Shown: positions 21,781 to 35,900, counted from the first letter of the stretch. The stretch: DNA of 64,000 bases from Closterium sp. NIES-65 (GCA_948144175.1 CANXME010002416.1:62001-126000), one strand, 5' to 3'. Program-made: numbers and translations. The notes: generated by a model from the sequence alone, not told the origin.

Positions 21781-23050
21781 AATGAGGTTCCAAAGGAATA
21801 TAATGCATATGTATATGGAAAATGGTGCATTGGTCAGGTCGGTCAGTATGGGAACTTAGAGTGCAAATGCCAGGGAGAACGGAAGCGCTCAGATCTCGCA
21901 TAGTACACGGAATCTAGTGGTCTCACTCAAATAGAAGGTAGGAAATAAATTCATCTAGTGAACGTAAGGGTTTGAAAGGTAACTAACGCACATGTGTAGA
22001 GAAAATGGTGCATCGGCCAGTCTGGCCGGCATTTCGCACTTATAGTGCAAGTAGGGCCAAGGAGAACGGAAACACTCATTTCTCAAAGAGTAAAGGGAAT
22101 CTAGCGGTCTCACTCAATCAGAACGTGGGAAATATATAAATCTAGTGAGCTAATAAGGTTTGGAAGGAATCTAATGCATATATATATGGAAAGTGGTGCA
22201 TTGGCCAGGTCGGTCAGTATGGGAACTTAGAGTGCAAATGCCTGGGAGAACGGAACCGCTCAGATCTCGCATAATACACGGAATCTAGTGGTCTCACTCA
22301 AATATAAGGTAGGAAATATATTAATCTAATGAACGTAAGGGTTTGAAAGGTAACTAACGCACATGTGTAGAGAAAATGGTGCATCGGTCAGTCTGGCCGG
22401 CATTTCGCACTCATAGTGCAGGTGGGGCCAGGGAGAACGGAAACGCTCGTTTCTCAAAAAGTAGAGGGAATCTAACGATCTCACTCGATCAAAAGGTGGG
22501 AAATATATATCTCTAGTCAGCTAAAAAGGCTTGAAATGTATTCAACGCACATGTATAGAGAAAATGGTGCATTGGCCAGGTCGGTCAGTATCGGAAATTA
22601 GAATGCAAATGCCAGGGAGAACGGAAGCGCTCAGATCTCGCAAAGTACACGGAATCAAGTGGTCTCACTCAAATAGAAAGTAGGAAATATATTCATCTAG
22701 TGAACCTAAGGGTTTGAAAGGTAACTAACGCACCTATGTAGAGAAAATTGTGCATCGGCCAGTCTGGCCGGCATTTCGCACTTATAGTGCAACTAGGGCC
22801 AAGGAGAACGGAAACGCTCATTTCTCAAAAAGTAGAGGGAATCTAGCGGTCTCACTCGATCAGAAGGTGGGAACTATACAAATCTAGTGAGCTAATAAGG
22901 TTCGAAGGAATCTAATGCATATGTATAAGGAAAATGGTGCATTGGCCAGGTCGGTCAGTATGGGAACTTAGAGTGCAAATGCCAGGGAGAACGGAAGCGC
23001 TCAGATCTCGCATAGTACACGGAATCTAGTGGTCTCACTCAAATAGAAGG
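21781..23050 (-). repeat. Recent segmental duplication Y, copy 1
   Basis: About 1.27 kb matching 26231-27500 at an offset of 4450 bp (12 dimers). Shared private variants include aatgaggttccaaagg, ctcaaagagtaaaggg, agaacgtggg, atatatatctctagtc, aaaaaggcttgaaatg and cgcacctatgtag. A few single-base differences were seen. Confidence 0.88.
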
Positions 23051-23144
23051 TAGGAAATAGATTCATCTAGTGAACGTAAGGGTTTGAAAGGTAACTATTG
23101 CACATGTGTAGAGAAAATGGTGCATCGGCCAGTCTGGCCGGCAT

Positions 23145-23755
23145 TTCGCACTCACAGTGCAGGTGGGGCCAGGGAGAACGGAAACGCTCATTTCTCAAGA
23201 AGTAGAGGGAATCTAACGGTCTCACTCGATCAAAAGGTGGGAAATATATAAATCTAGTGAGCTAATAAGGTTCGGAAGGTATCTAATGCATATGTATATG
23301 GAAAGTGGTGCATTGGCCAGGTCGGTCAGTATGGGAACTTAAAATGCAAATGCCTGGGAGAACGGAACCGCTCATATCTCGCATAATACACGGAATCTAA
23401 CGGTCTCACTCAAATATAAGGTAGGAAATATATTCATCTAGTGAACGTAAGGGTTCGAAAGGTAACTAACGCACATGTGTATAGAAAATGGTGCATCGGC
23501 CAGTCTGGCCGGCATTTCGCACTCATAGTGCAGGTTGGGCCAGGGAGAACGGAAACGCTCATTTCTCAAAAAGTAGAGGGAATCTAACGGTCTCACTCGA
23601 TCAGAAGGTGGGAAATATATAAATCTAGTCAGCTAAACAGGTTTGAAATGTATTCATCGCACATGTATAGAGAAAATGGTGCATTGGCCAGGTCGGTCAG
23701 TATCGGAACTTAAAATGCAAATGCCAGGGAGAACGGAAGCGCTCAGATCTCGCAT
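23145..23755 (-). repeat. Recent segmental duplication Z, copy 2
   Basis: Partner of 19435-20045. Immediately afterwards the array switches to variants typical of duplication X (agtacgcagaatc), so this is a breakpoint between copied pieces. Confidence 0.8.
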
Positions 23756-24313
23756 AGTACGCAGAATCAAGTGGTCTCACTCAAATAGAAAGTAGGAAAT
23801 ATATTCATCTAGTGAACGTTAGGGTTTGAAAGGTAACTAACGCACATGTGTAGAGAAAATGGTGCATCGGCCAGTCTGGCCGGCATTTCGCACTTATAGT
23901 GCAAGTAGGGCCAAGGAGAACGGAAACGCTCATTTCTCAAAACGTAGAGGGAATCTAGCGGTCTCACTCGATCAGAAGGTGGGAAATATATAAATCTAGT
24001 GAGCTAATAAGGTTCGAAAGATATCTAATGCATATGTATATGGAAAATGGTGCATTGGCCAGGTCGGTCAGTATGGGAACTTAGAGTGCAAATGCCAGGG
24101 AGAACGGAAGCGCTCAGATCTCGCATAGTACACGGAATCTAGTGGTCTCACTCAAATAGAAGGTAGGAAATAGATTCATCTAGTGAACGTAAGGGTTTGA
24201 AAGGTAACTATTGCACATGTGTAGAGAAAATGGTGCATCGGCCAGTCTGGCCGGCATTTCGCACTCACAGTGCAGGTGGGGCCAGGGAGAACGGAAACGC
24301 TCATTTCTCAAGA

Positions 24314-25860
24314 AGTAGAGGGAATCTAGCGGTCTCACTCGATCAGAAGGTGGGAAATATATAAATCTAGTGAGCTAATAAGGTTCGAAAGAAATCTAAT
24401 GCATATGTATATGGAAAATGGTGCATTGGCCAGGTCGGTCAGTATGGGAACTTGAGTGCCAATGCCAGGGAGAACGGAAGCGCTCAGATCTCGCATAGTA
24501 CACGAAATCTAGTGGTCTCACTCAAATAGAAGGTAGGAAATAAATTCATCTAGTCAACGTAAGGGTTTGAAAGGTAACTAACGCAGATGTGTAGAGAAAA
24601 TGGTGCATCGGCCAGTCTGGCCGGCATTTCGCACTTATGGTGCAAGTAGGGCCAAGGAGAACGGAAACGCTCATTTCACAAAAAGTAAAGGGAATCTAGC
24701 GGTCTCACTCGATCAAAAGGTGGGAAATATATATATCTAGTGAGCTAATAAGGTTCGAAAGGAATCTAATGCATATGTATATGGAAAATGGTGCATTGGC
24801 CAGGTCGGTCAGTATGGGAACTTAGAGTGCAAATGCCAGGGAGAACGGAAGCGCTCAGATCCCGCATAGTACACGGAATCTAGTGGTCTCACTCAAATAG
24901 AAGGTAGGAAATAAATTCATCTAGTCAACGTAAGGGTTTGAAAGGTAACTAACGCACATGTGTAGAGAAAATGGTGCATCGGCCAGTCTGGCCGGCATTT
25001 CGCACTTATAGTGCAAGTAGGGCCAAGGAGAACGGAAACGCTCATTTCTCAAAAACTAAAGGGAATCTAGCGGTCTCACTCGATCAGAAGGTGGGAAATA
25101 TATAAATCTAGTGAACTAATAAGGTTCGGAAGGAATCTATTGCATATGTATATGGAAAGTGGTGCATTGGCCAGGTCGGTCAGTATGGGAACTTAGAGTG
25201 CAAATGCCTGGGAGAACGGAACCGCTCAGATCTCGCATAATACACGGAATCTAGTGGTCTCACTCAAATATAAGGTAGGAAATATATTCATCTAGTGAAC
25301 GTAAGGGTTTGAAAGGTAACTAGCGCACATGTGTAGAGAAAATGGTGCATCGGCCAGTCTGGCCGGCATTTCGCACTCATAGTGCAGGTGGGGCCAGGGA
25401 GAACGGAAACGCTCGTTTCTCAAAAAGTAGAGGGAATCTAACGGTCTCACTCGATCAGAAGGTGGGAAATATATAAATCTAGTCAGCTAAACAGGTTTGA
25501 AATGTATTCAACGCACATGTATAGAGAAAATGGTGCATTGGCCAGGTCGGTCAGTATCGGAACTTAAAATGCAAATGCCAGGGAGAACGGAAGCGCTCAG
25601 ATCTCGCATAGTACGCAGAATCAAGTGGTCTCACTCAAATAGAAAGTAGGAAATATATTCATCTAGTGAACGTTAGGGTTTGAAAGGTAACTAACGCACA
25701 TGTGTAGAGAAAATGGTGCATCGGCCAGTCTGGCCGGCATTTCGCACTTATAGTGCAAGTAGGGCCAAGGAGAACGGAAACGCTCATTTCTCAAAACGTA
25801 GAGGGAATCTAGCGGTCTCACTCGATCAGAAGGTGGGAAATATATAAATCTAGTGAGCTA
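24314..25860 (-). repeat. Recent segmental duplication X, copy 2
   Basis: Partner of 20235-21780. It differs at a few bases, such as cttgagtgcc for cttgagtgca. It is preceded by sequence matching 23053-23220 and followed by sequence matching about 24000, so copies from several sources were joined. Confidence 0.88.
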
Positions 25861-26230
25861 ATAAGGTTCGAAAGATATCTAATGCATATGTATATGGAAA
25901 ATGGTGCATTGGCCAGGTCGGTCAGTATGGGAACTTAGAGTGCAAATGCCAGGGAGAACGGAAGCGCTCAGATCTCGCATAGTACACGGAATCTAGTGGT
26001 CTCACTCAAATAGAAGGTAGGAAATAGATTCATCTAGTGAACGTAAGGGTTTGAAAGGTAACTATTGCACATGTGTAGAGAAAATGGTGCATCGGCCAGT
26101 CTGGCCGGCATTTCGCACTTATGGTGCAAGTAGGGCCAAGGAGAACGGAAACGCTCATTTCACAAAAACTAAAGGGAATCTAGCGGTCTCACTCGATCAG
26201 AAGGTGGGAAATATATAAATCTAGTGAGCT

Positions 26231-27500
26231 AATGAGGTTCCAAAGGAATATAATGCATATGTATATGGAAAATGGTGCATTGGTCAGGTCGGTCAGTATG
26301 GGAACTTAGAGTGCAAATGCCAGGGAGAACGGAAGCGCTCAGATCTCGCATAGTACACGGAATCTAGTGGTCTCACTCAAATAGAAGGTAGGAAATAAAT
26401 TCATCTAGTGAACGTAAGGGTTTGAAAGGTAACTAACGCACATGTGTAGAGAAAATGGTGCATCGGCCAGTCTGGCCGGCATTTCGCACTTATAGTGCAA
26501 GTAGGGCCAAGGAGAACGGAAACACTCATTTCTCAAAGAGTAAAGGGAATCTAGCGGTCTCACTCAATCAGAACGTGGGAAATATAAAAATCTAGTGAGC
26601 TAATAAGGTTTGGAAGGAATCTAATGCATATATATATGGAAAGTGGTGCATTGGCCAGGTCGGTCAGTATGGGAACTTAGAGTGCAAATGCCTGGGAGAA
26701 CGGAACCGCTCAGATCTCGCATAATACACGGAATCTAGTGGTCTCACTCAAATATAAGGTAGGAAATATATTAATCTAATGAACGTAAGGGTTTGAAAGG
26801 TAACTAACGCACATGTGTAGAGAAAATGGTGCATCGGTCAGTCTGGCCGGCATTTCGCACTCATAGTGCAGGTGGGGCCAGGGAGAACGGAAACGCTCGT
26901 TTCTCAAAAAGTAGAGGGAATCTAACGATCTCACTCGATCAAAAGGTGGGAAATATATATCTCTAGTCAGCTAAAAAGGCTTGAAATGTATTCAACGCAC
27001 ATGTATAGAGAAAATGGTGCATTGGCCAGGTCGGTCAGTATCGGAAATTAGAATGCAAATGCCAGGGAGAACGGAAGCGCTCAGATCTCGCAAAGTACAC
27101 GGAATCAAGTGGTCTCACTCAAATAGAAAGTAGGAAATATATTCATCTAGTGAACCTAAGGGTTTGAAAGGTAACTAACGCACCTATGTAGAGAAAATTG
27201 TGCATCGGCCAGTCTGGCCGGCATTTCGCACTTATAGTGCAACTAGGGCCAAGGAGAACGGAAACGCTCATTTCTCAAAAAGTAGAGGGAATCTAGCGGT
27301 CTCACTCGATCAGAAGGTGGGAACTATACAAATCTAGTGAGCTAATAAGGTTCGAAGGAATCTAATGCATATGTATAAGGAAAATGGTGCATTGGCCAGG
27401 TTGGTCAGTATGGGAACTTAGAGTGCAAATGCCAGGGAGAACGGAAGCGCTCAGATCTCGCATAGTACACGGAATCTAGTGGTCTCTCTCAAATAGAAGG
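26231..27500 (-). repeat. Recent segmental duplication Y, copy 2
   Basis: Partner of 21781-23050. Many of the same private variants recur a third time, less perfectly, at 34.2-35.3 kb. Confidence 0.88.
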
Positions 27501-28626
27501 TGGGAAATCAATTCATCTAGTGAACGTAAGGGTTTGAAAGGGAACTAACGCACAAGTGTAGAGAAAATGGTGCATCGGCCAGTCTGGCCGGCATTTCGCA
27601 CTTATAGTGCAAGTAGGGCCAAGGAGAACGGAAACGCTCATTTCTCAAAAAGTAAAGGGAATCTAGCAGTCTCACTCGATCAGAAGGTGGGAAATATATA
27701 AATCTAGTGAGCTAATAAGGTTCAGAAGGAATCTAAGGCATATGTATATAGAAAGTGGTGCATTGGCCAGTTCGGTCAGTATGGGAACTTAGAGTGCAAA
27801 TGCCTGGGAGAACGGAAGCGCTCAGATCTCGCATAGTACACGGAATCTAGTGGTCTCACTCAAATATAAGGTAGGAAATAAATTCATCTTGTGAACGTAA
27901 GGGTTTGAAAGGTAACTAACGCACATGTGTAGAGAGAATGGTGCATCGGCCAGTCTAGCCGGCATTTCGCACTTATAGTGCAGGTGGGGCCACGGAGAAC
28001 GGAAACGCCCATTTCTCAAAAAGTAAAGGGGATCTAGCGGTCTCACTCGATCAGAAGGTGGGAAATATATAAATCTAGTGAGCTAATAAGGTTTCGAAGG
28101 AATCTAATGCATATGTATATGGAAAGTGGTGCATTGGCCAGGTCGGTCAGTATGGGAACTTAGAGTGCAAATGCCTGGGAGAACGGAACCGCTCAGATCT
28201 CGCATAATACATGGAATCTAGTGGTCTCACTCAAATATAAGGGAGGAAATATATTCATCTAGTGAACGTAAGGGTTTGAAAGGTAACTAACGCACATGTG
28301 TAGAGAAAATTGTGCATCGGCCAGTCTGGCCGGCATTTCGCACTTATAGTGCAACTAGGGCCAAGAAGAACGGAAACGCTCATTTCTCAAAAAGTAGAGG
28401 GAATCTAGCGGTCTCACTCGATCTGAAGGTGGGAAATATATAAATCTAGTGAGCTAATAAGGTTCGAAAGGAATCTAATGCATATGTATATGGAAAATGG
28501 TGCATTGGCCAGGTCGGTCAGTATGGGAACTTAGAGTGCAAATGCCAGGGAGAACGGAAGCGCTCAGATCTCGCATAGTACACGGAATCTAGTGGTCTCA
28601 CTCAAATAGAAGGTAGGAAATAAACT

Positions 28627-29383
28627 CATCTAGTGAACGTAAGGGTTTGAAAGGTAACTAACGCACATGTGTAGAGAAAATGGTGCATCGGCCAGTCTGG
28701 CCGGCATTTCGCACTTATAGTGCAAGTAGGGCCAAGGAGAACGGAAACGCCCATTTCTCAAAAAGTAAAGGGAATCTAGCGATCTCACTCGATCAGAAGG
28801 TGGGAAATATATAAATCTAGTGAGCTAATAAGGTTCGAAAGGAATCTAATGCATATGTATATGGAAAATGGTGCATTGGCCAGGTCGGTCAGTATGGGAA
28901 CTTAGAGTGCAAATGCCAGGGAGAACGGAAGCGCTCAAATCTTGCATAGTACACGGAATCTAGTGGTCTCACTCAAATATAAGGTAGGAAATATATTCAT
29001 CTAGTGAACGTAAGGGTTTGAAAGGTAACTAACGCACATGTGTAGAGAAAATGGTGCATCGGCCAGTCTGGCCGGCATTTCGCACTTATAGTGCAAGTAG
29101 GGCCAAGGAGAACGGAAACGCCCATTTCTCAAAAAGTAAAGGGAATCTAGCGATCTCACTCGATCAGAAGGTGGGAAATATATAAATCTAAGTGAGCTAA
29201 TAAGGTTCGAAAGGAATCTAATGCATATGTATATGGAAAATGGTGCATTGGCCAGGTCGGTCAGTATGGGAACTTAGAGTGCAAATGCCAGGGAGAACGG
29301 AAGCGCTCAAATCTTGCATAGTACACGGAATCTAGTGGTCTCACTCAAATATAAGGTAGGAAATATATTCATCTAGTGAACGT
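28627..29383 (-). repeat. Tandem duplication of one 371-bp dimer
   Basis: Two successive dimers share acgcccatttctc, agcgatctcactcg and gctcaaatcttgcatag at an offset of 371-372 bp. The second carries one extra base in aatctaagtgagc. Confidence 0.82.
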
Positions 29384-32300
29384 AAGAGTTTGAAAGGTAA
29401 CTAACGCACATGTGTAGAGAAAATGGTGCATCGGCCAGTCTGGCCGGCATTTCGCACTCATAGTGCAGGTGGGGCCAGGGAGAACGGAAACGCTCGTTTC
29501 TCAAAAAGTAGAGGGAATCTAACGGTCTCACTCGATCAGAAGGTGGGAAATATATAAATCTAGTCAGCTAAACAGGTTTGAAATGTATTCATCGCACATG
29601 TATAGAGAAAATGGTGCATTGGCCAGGTCGGTCAGTATCGGAACTTAAAATGCAAATGCCAGGGAGAACGGAAGCGCTCAGATCTCGCATAGTACACGGA
29701 ATCAAGTGGTCTCACTCAAATAGAAAGTAGGAAATATATTCATCTAGTGAACGTAAGGGTTTGAAAGGTAACTAACGCACATGTGTAGAGAAAATGGTGC
29801 ATCGGCCAGTCTGGCCGGCATTTCGCACTTATAGTGCAAGTAGGGCCAAGGAGAACGGAAACGCTCATTTCTCAAAAAGTAGAGGGAATCTAGCGGTCTC
29901 ACTCGATCAGAAGGTGGGAAATATATAAATCTAGTGAGATCATAAGGTTTGAAAGAAATCTAATGCATATGTATATGGAAAATGGTGCATTGGCCAGGTC
30001 GGTCAGTATGGGAACTTGAGTGCAAATGCCAGGGAGAACGGAAGCGCTCAGATCTCGCATAGTACACGAAATCTAGTGGTCTCACTCAAATAGAAGGTAG
30101 GAAATAAATTCATCTAGTGAACGTAAGGGTTTGAAAGGTAACTAACGCACATGTGTAGAGAAAATGGTGCATCGGCCAGTCTGGCCGGCATTTTGCACTT
30201 ATGGTGCAAGTAGGGCCAAGGAGAACGGAAACGCTCATTTCACAAAAAGTAAAGGGAATCTAGCGGTCTCACTCAATCAGAAGGTGGGAAATATATAAAT
30301 CTAGTGAGCTAATAAGGTTCGAAAGGAATCTAATGCATATGTATATGGAAAATGGTGCATTGGCCAGGTCGGTCAGTATGGGAACTTAGAGTGCAAATGC
30401 CAGGGAGAACGGAAGCGCTCAGATCTCGCATAGTACACGAAATCTAGTGGTCTCACTCAAATAGAAGGTAGGAAATAAATTCATCGAGTGAACGTAAGGG
30501 TTTGAAAGGTAACTAACGCACATGTGTAGAGAAAATGGTGCATCGGCCAGTCTGGCCGGCATTTCGCATTTATAGTGCAAGTAGGGCCAAGGAGAACGGA
30601 AACGCTCATTTCTCAAAAAGTAGAGGGAATCTAGCGGTCTTATTCGATCAGAAGGTGGGAAATATATAAATCTAGTGAGCTAATAAGGTTCGAAAGGAAT
30701 CTAATGCATATGTATATGGAAAATGGTGCATTGGCCAGGTCGGTCAGTATGGGAACTTAGAGTGCAAATGCCAGGGAGAACGGAAGCGCTCAGATCTCGC
30801 ATAGTACACGGAATCTAGTGGTCTCACTCAAATAGAAGGTAGGAAATAAATTCATCTAGTCAACGTAAGGGTTTGAAAGGTAACTAACGCACATGTGTAG
30901 AGAAAATGGTGCATCGGCCAGTCTGGCCGGCATTTCGCACTTATAGTGCAAGTAGGGCCAAGGAGAACGGAAACGCTCATTTCTCAAAAAGTAAATGGAA
31001 TCTAGCAGTCTCAGTCAATCAGAAGGTTGGAAATATATAAATCTAGTGAACTAATAAGGTTCGGAAGGAATCTAATGCATATGTATATGGAAAGTGGTGC
31101 ATTGGCCAGGTCGGTCAGTATGGGAACTTAGAGTGCAAATGCCTGGGAGAACGGAACCGCTCAAATCTCGCATAATACACGGAATCTAGTGGTCTCACTC
31201 AAATATAAGGTAGGAAATATATTCATCTAGTGAACGTAAGAGTTTGAAAGGTAACTAACGCACATGTGTAGAGAAAATGGTGCATCGGCCAGTCTGGCCG
31301 GCATTTCGCACTCATAGTGCAGGTGGGGCCAGGGAGAACAGAAACGCTCGTTTCTCAAAAAGTAGAGGGAATCTAACGGTCTCACTCGATCAAAAGATGG
31401 GAAATATATAAATCTAGTCAGCTAAACAGGTTTGAAATGTATTCAACGCACATGTATAGAGAAAATGGTGCATTGGCCGGGTCGGTCAGTATCGGAAGTT
31501 AAAATGCAAATGCCAGGGAGAACGGAAGCGCTCAGATCTCGCATAGTACGCGGAATCAAGTGGTCTCACTCAAATAGAAAGTAGGAAATATATTCATCTA
31601 GTGAACGTTAGGGTTTGAAAGGTAACTAACGCACATGTGTAGAGAAAATGGTGCATCGGCCAGTCTGGCCGGCATTTCGCACTTATAGTGCAAGTACGGC
31701 CAAGGAGAACGGAAACGCTCATTTCTCAAAAAGTCTCGGGAATCTAGCGGTCTCACTCGATCAGAAGGTGGGAAATATATAAATCTAGTGAGCTAATAAG
31801 GTTTGGAAGGAATCTAAGGCATATGTATATGGAAAGTGGTGCATTGGCCAGGTCGGTCAGTATGGGAACTTAGAGTGCAAATGCCTGGGAGAACGGAAGC
31901 GCTCAGATCTCGCATAGTACACGGAATCTAGTGGTCTCACTCAAATATAAGGTGGGAAATAAATTCATCTAGTGAACGTAAAGGTTTGAAAGGTAACTAA
32001 CGCACATGTGTAGAGAAAATGGTGCATCAGCCAGTCTGGCCGGCATTTCGCACTTACAGTGCAGGTGGGGCCAGGGAGAACGGAAACGCCCATTTCTCAA
32101 AAAGTAAAGGGGATCTAGCGGTCTCACTTGATCAGAAGGTGGGAAATATATAAATCTAGTGAGCTAATAAGGTTCGGAAGGAATCTAATGCATATGTATA
32201 TGGAAAGTGGTGCATTGGCCAGGTCGGTCAGTATGGGAACTTAGAGTGCAAATGCCTGGGAGAACGGAACCGCTCAGATCTCGCATAATACACGGAATCT

Positions 32301-32505
32301 AGTGGTCTCACTCAAATATAAGGGAGGAAATATATTCATCTAGTGAACGTAAGGGTTTGAAAGGTAACTAACGCACATGTGTAGAGAAAATTGTGCATCG
32401 GCCAGTCTGGCCGGCATTTCGCACTTATGGTGCAACTAGGGCCAAGAAGAACGGAAACGCTCATTTCTCAAAAAGTAGAAGGGATCTAGCGGTCTCACTC
32501 GATCT

Positions 32506-33290
32506 GAAGGTGGGAAATATATAAATCTAGTGAGCTAATAAGGTTTGAAAGGAATCTAAGGCATATGTATATGGAAAGTGGTGCATTGGCCAGGTCGGTC
32601 AGTATGGGAACTTAGAGTGCAAATGCCTGGGAGAACGGAAGCGCTCAGATCTCGCATAGTACACGGAATCTACTGGTCTCACTCAAATATAAGGTAGGAA
32701 ATAAACTCATCTAGTGAACGTAAGGGTTTGAAAGGTAACTAACGCACATGTGTAGAGAAAATGGTGCATCGGCCAGTCTCGCCGCATTTCGCACTTATAG
32801 TGCAAGTAGGGCCAAGGAGAACGGAAACGCTCATTTCTCAAAAAGTAAAGGGAATCTAGCGGTCTCACTCGATCAGAAGGTGGGAAATATATAAATCTAG
32901 TGAGCTAATAAGGTTTGAAAGGAATCTAAGGCATATGTATATGGAAAGTGGTGCATTGGCCAGGTCGGTCAGTATGGGAACTTAGAGTGCAAATGCCTGG
33001 GAGAACGGAAGCGCTCAGATCTCGCATAGTACACGGAATCTACTGGTCTCACTCAAATATAAGGTAGGAAATAAACTCATCTAGTGAACGTAAGGGTTTG
33101 AAAGGTAACTAACGCACATGTGTAGAGAAAATGGTGCATCGGCCAGTCTCGCCGCATTTCGCACTTATAGTGCAAGTAGGGCCAAGGAGAACGGAAACGC
33201 TCATTTCTCAAAAAGTAAAGGGAATCTAGCGGTCTCACTCGATCAGAAGGTGGGAAATATATAAATCTAGTGAGCTAATAAGGTTTGAAA
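32506..33290 (-). repeat. Perfect tandem duplication of a 370-bp dimer
   Basis: The sequence repeats with period 370 and no difference by eye. Shared private variants are gaatctaaggcat, aatctactggtctc, aaataaactcatc and a one-base-shorter ccagtctcgccgcat, which makes the period 370 and not 371. It is a very recent unequal exchange or copying event. Confidence 0.9.
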
Positions 33291-34239
33291 TGAATCTAAT
33301 GCATATGTATATGGAAAATGGTGCATTGGCCAGGTCGGTCAGTATGGAAACTTAGAGAGCTATTGCCAGGGAGAACGGAAGCGCTCAGATCTCGCATAGT
33401 ACACGGAATCTAGTGGTCTCACTCAAATATAAGGTAGAAAATATATTCATCTAGTGAACGTTAGGGTTTGAAAGGTAACTAACGCACATGTGTAGAGAAA
33501 ATGGTGCATCGGCCAGTCTGGCCGGCATTTCGCACTTATAGTGCAAGTACGGCCAAGGAGAACGGAAACGCTCATTTCTAAAAAAGTAGAGGGAATCTAG
33601 CAGTCTCACTCGATCAAAAGGTGGGAAATATATAAATCTAGTGAGCTAATAAGGTTCGAAAGAAATCTAATGCATATGTATATGGAAAATGGTGCATTGG
33701 CCGGGGCCGGTCAGTATGGGAACTTAGAGTGCAAATGCCAGGGAGAACGGAAGCGCTCAGATCTCGCATAGTACACGGAATCTAGTGGTCTCACTCAAAT
33801 AGAAGGTAGGAAATAGATTCATCTAGTGAACGTAAGGGTTTGAAAGGTAACTAACGCACATGTGTAGAGAAAATGGTGCATCAGCCAGTCTGGCCGGCAT
33901 TTCGCACTTATGGTGCAAGTAGGGCCAAGGAGAACGGAAACGCTCATTTCACAAAAAGTAAAGGGAATCTAGCGGTCTCACTCGATCAGAAGGTGGGAAA
34001 TATATAAATCTAGTGAGCTAATAAGGTTCGAAAGGAATCTAATGCATATGTATATGGAAAATGGTGCATTGGCCAGGTCGGTTAGTATGGGAACTTAGAG
34101 TGCAAATGCCATGGAGAACGGAAGCGCTCGGATCTCGCATAGTACACGGAATCTAGTGGTCTCACTCAAATAGAAAGTAGGAAATAAATTCATCTAGTGA
34201 ACGTAAGGGTTTGAAAGGTAACTAACGCACATGTGTAGA

Positions 34240-35900
34240 GAAAATGGTGCATCGGCCAGTCTGGCCGGCATTTCGCACTTATAGTGCAAGTAGGGCCAAG
34301 GAGAACGGAAACACTCATTTCTCAAAGAGTAAAGGGAATCTAGCGGTCTCACTCAATCAGAAGGTGGGAAATATATAAATCTAGTGAGCTAATAAGGTTC
34401 GGAAGGAATCTAATGCATATATATATAGAAAGTGGTGCATTGGCCAGGTCGGTCAGTATGGGAGCTTAGAGTGCAAATGCCTGGGAGAACGGAACCGCTC
34501 AGATCTCGCATAATACACGGAATCTAGTGGTCTCACTCAAATATAAGGTAGGAAATATATTCATCTAATGAACGTAGAGTTTGAAAGGTAACTAACGCAC
34601 ATGTGTAGAGAAAATTGTGCATCGGCCAGTCTGGCCGGCATTTCGCACTCATAGAGCAGGTGGGGCCAGGGAGAACGGAAACGCTCGTTTCTCAAAAAGT
34701 AGAGGGAATCTAACGGTCTCACTCGATCAGAAGGTGGGAAATATATATCTCTAGTCAGCTAAAAAGGCTTGAAATGTATTCAACGCACATGTATAGAGAA
34801 AATGGTGCATTGGCCAGGTCGGTCAGTATCGGAAATTAGAATGCAAATGCCAGGGAGAACGGAAGCGCTCAGATCTCGCACAGTACACGGAATCAAGTGG
34901 TCTCACTCAAATAGAAAGTAGGAAATATATTCATCTAGTGAACTTAAGGGTTTGAAAGGTAACTAACGCACCTATGTAGAGAAAATTGTGCATCGGCCAG
35001 TCTGGCCGGCATTTCGCACTTATAGTGCAACTAGGGCCAAGGAGAACGGAAACGCTCATTTCTCAAAATGTAGAGGGAATCTAGCGGTCTCACTCGATCA
35101 GAAGGTGGGAAATATTTGAATCTAGTGAGCTAATAAGGTTCGAAGGAATCTAATGCATATGTATATGGAAAATGGTGCATTGGCCAGGTTGGTCAGTATG
35201 GGAACTTAGAGTGCAAATGCCAGGGAGAACGGAAGCGCTCAGATCTCGCATAGTACACGGAATCTAGTGGTCTCACTCAAATAGAAGGTAGGAAATCAAT
35301 TCATCTAGTGAACGTAAGGGTTTGAAAGGGAACTAACGCACAAGTGTAGAGAAAATGGTGCATCGGCCAGTCTGGCCGGCATTTCGCACTTATAGTGCAA
35401 GTAGGGCCAAGGAGAACGGAAACGCTCATTTCTCAAAACGTAAAGGGAATCTAGCGGTCTCACTCGATCAGAAGGTGGGAAATATATAAATCTAGTGAGC
35501 TAATAAGGTTCAGAAGGAATCTAAGGCATATGTATATGGAAAGTGGTGCATTGGCCAGGTCGGTCAGTATGGGAACTTAGAGTGCAAATGCCTGGGAGAA
35601 CGGAAGCGCTCAGATCTCGCATAGTACACGGAATCTAGTGGTCTCACTCAAATATAAGGTAGGAAATAAATTCATCTTGTGAACGTAAGGGTTTGAAAGG
35701 TAACTAACGCACATGTGTAGAGAAAATGGTGCATCGGCCAGTCTAGCCGGCATTTCGCACTTATAGTGCAGGTGGGGCCAGGGAGAACGGAAACGCCCAT
35801 TTCTCAAAAAGTAAAGGGGATCTAGCGGTCTCACTCGATCAGAAGGTGGGAAATATATAAATCTAGTGAGATAATAAGGTTCCGAAGGAATATAATGCAT
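34240..35900 (-). repeat. Third copy of the Y-type segment plus flank
   Basis: Matches about 26.45-28.1 kb at an offset of about 7788-7790 bp (21 dimers). Shared features include catatatatat before gaaagtgg, tatatctctagtcagc, cgcacctatgtag, aatcaattcatctag, cacaagtgtag, aattcatcttgtgaac, cagtctagccggc and acgcccatttctc. It is more diverged than X and Y, so older. Confidence 0.75.
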
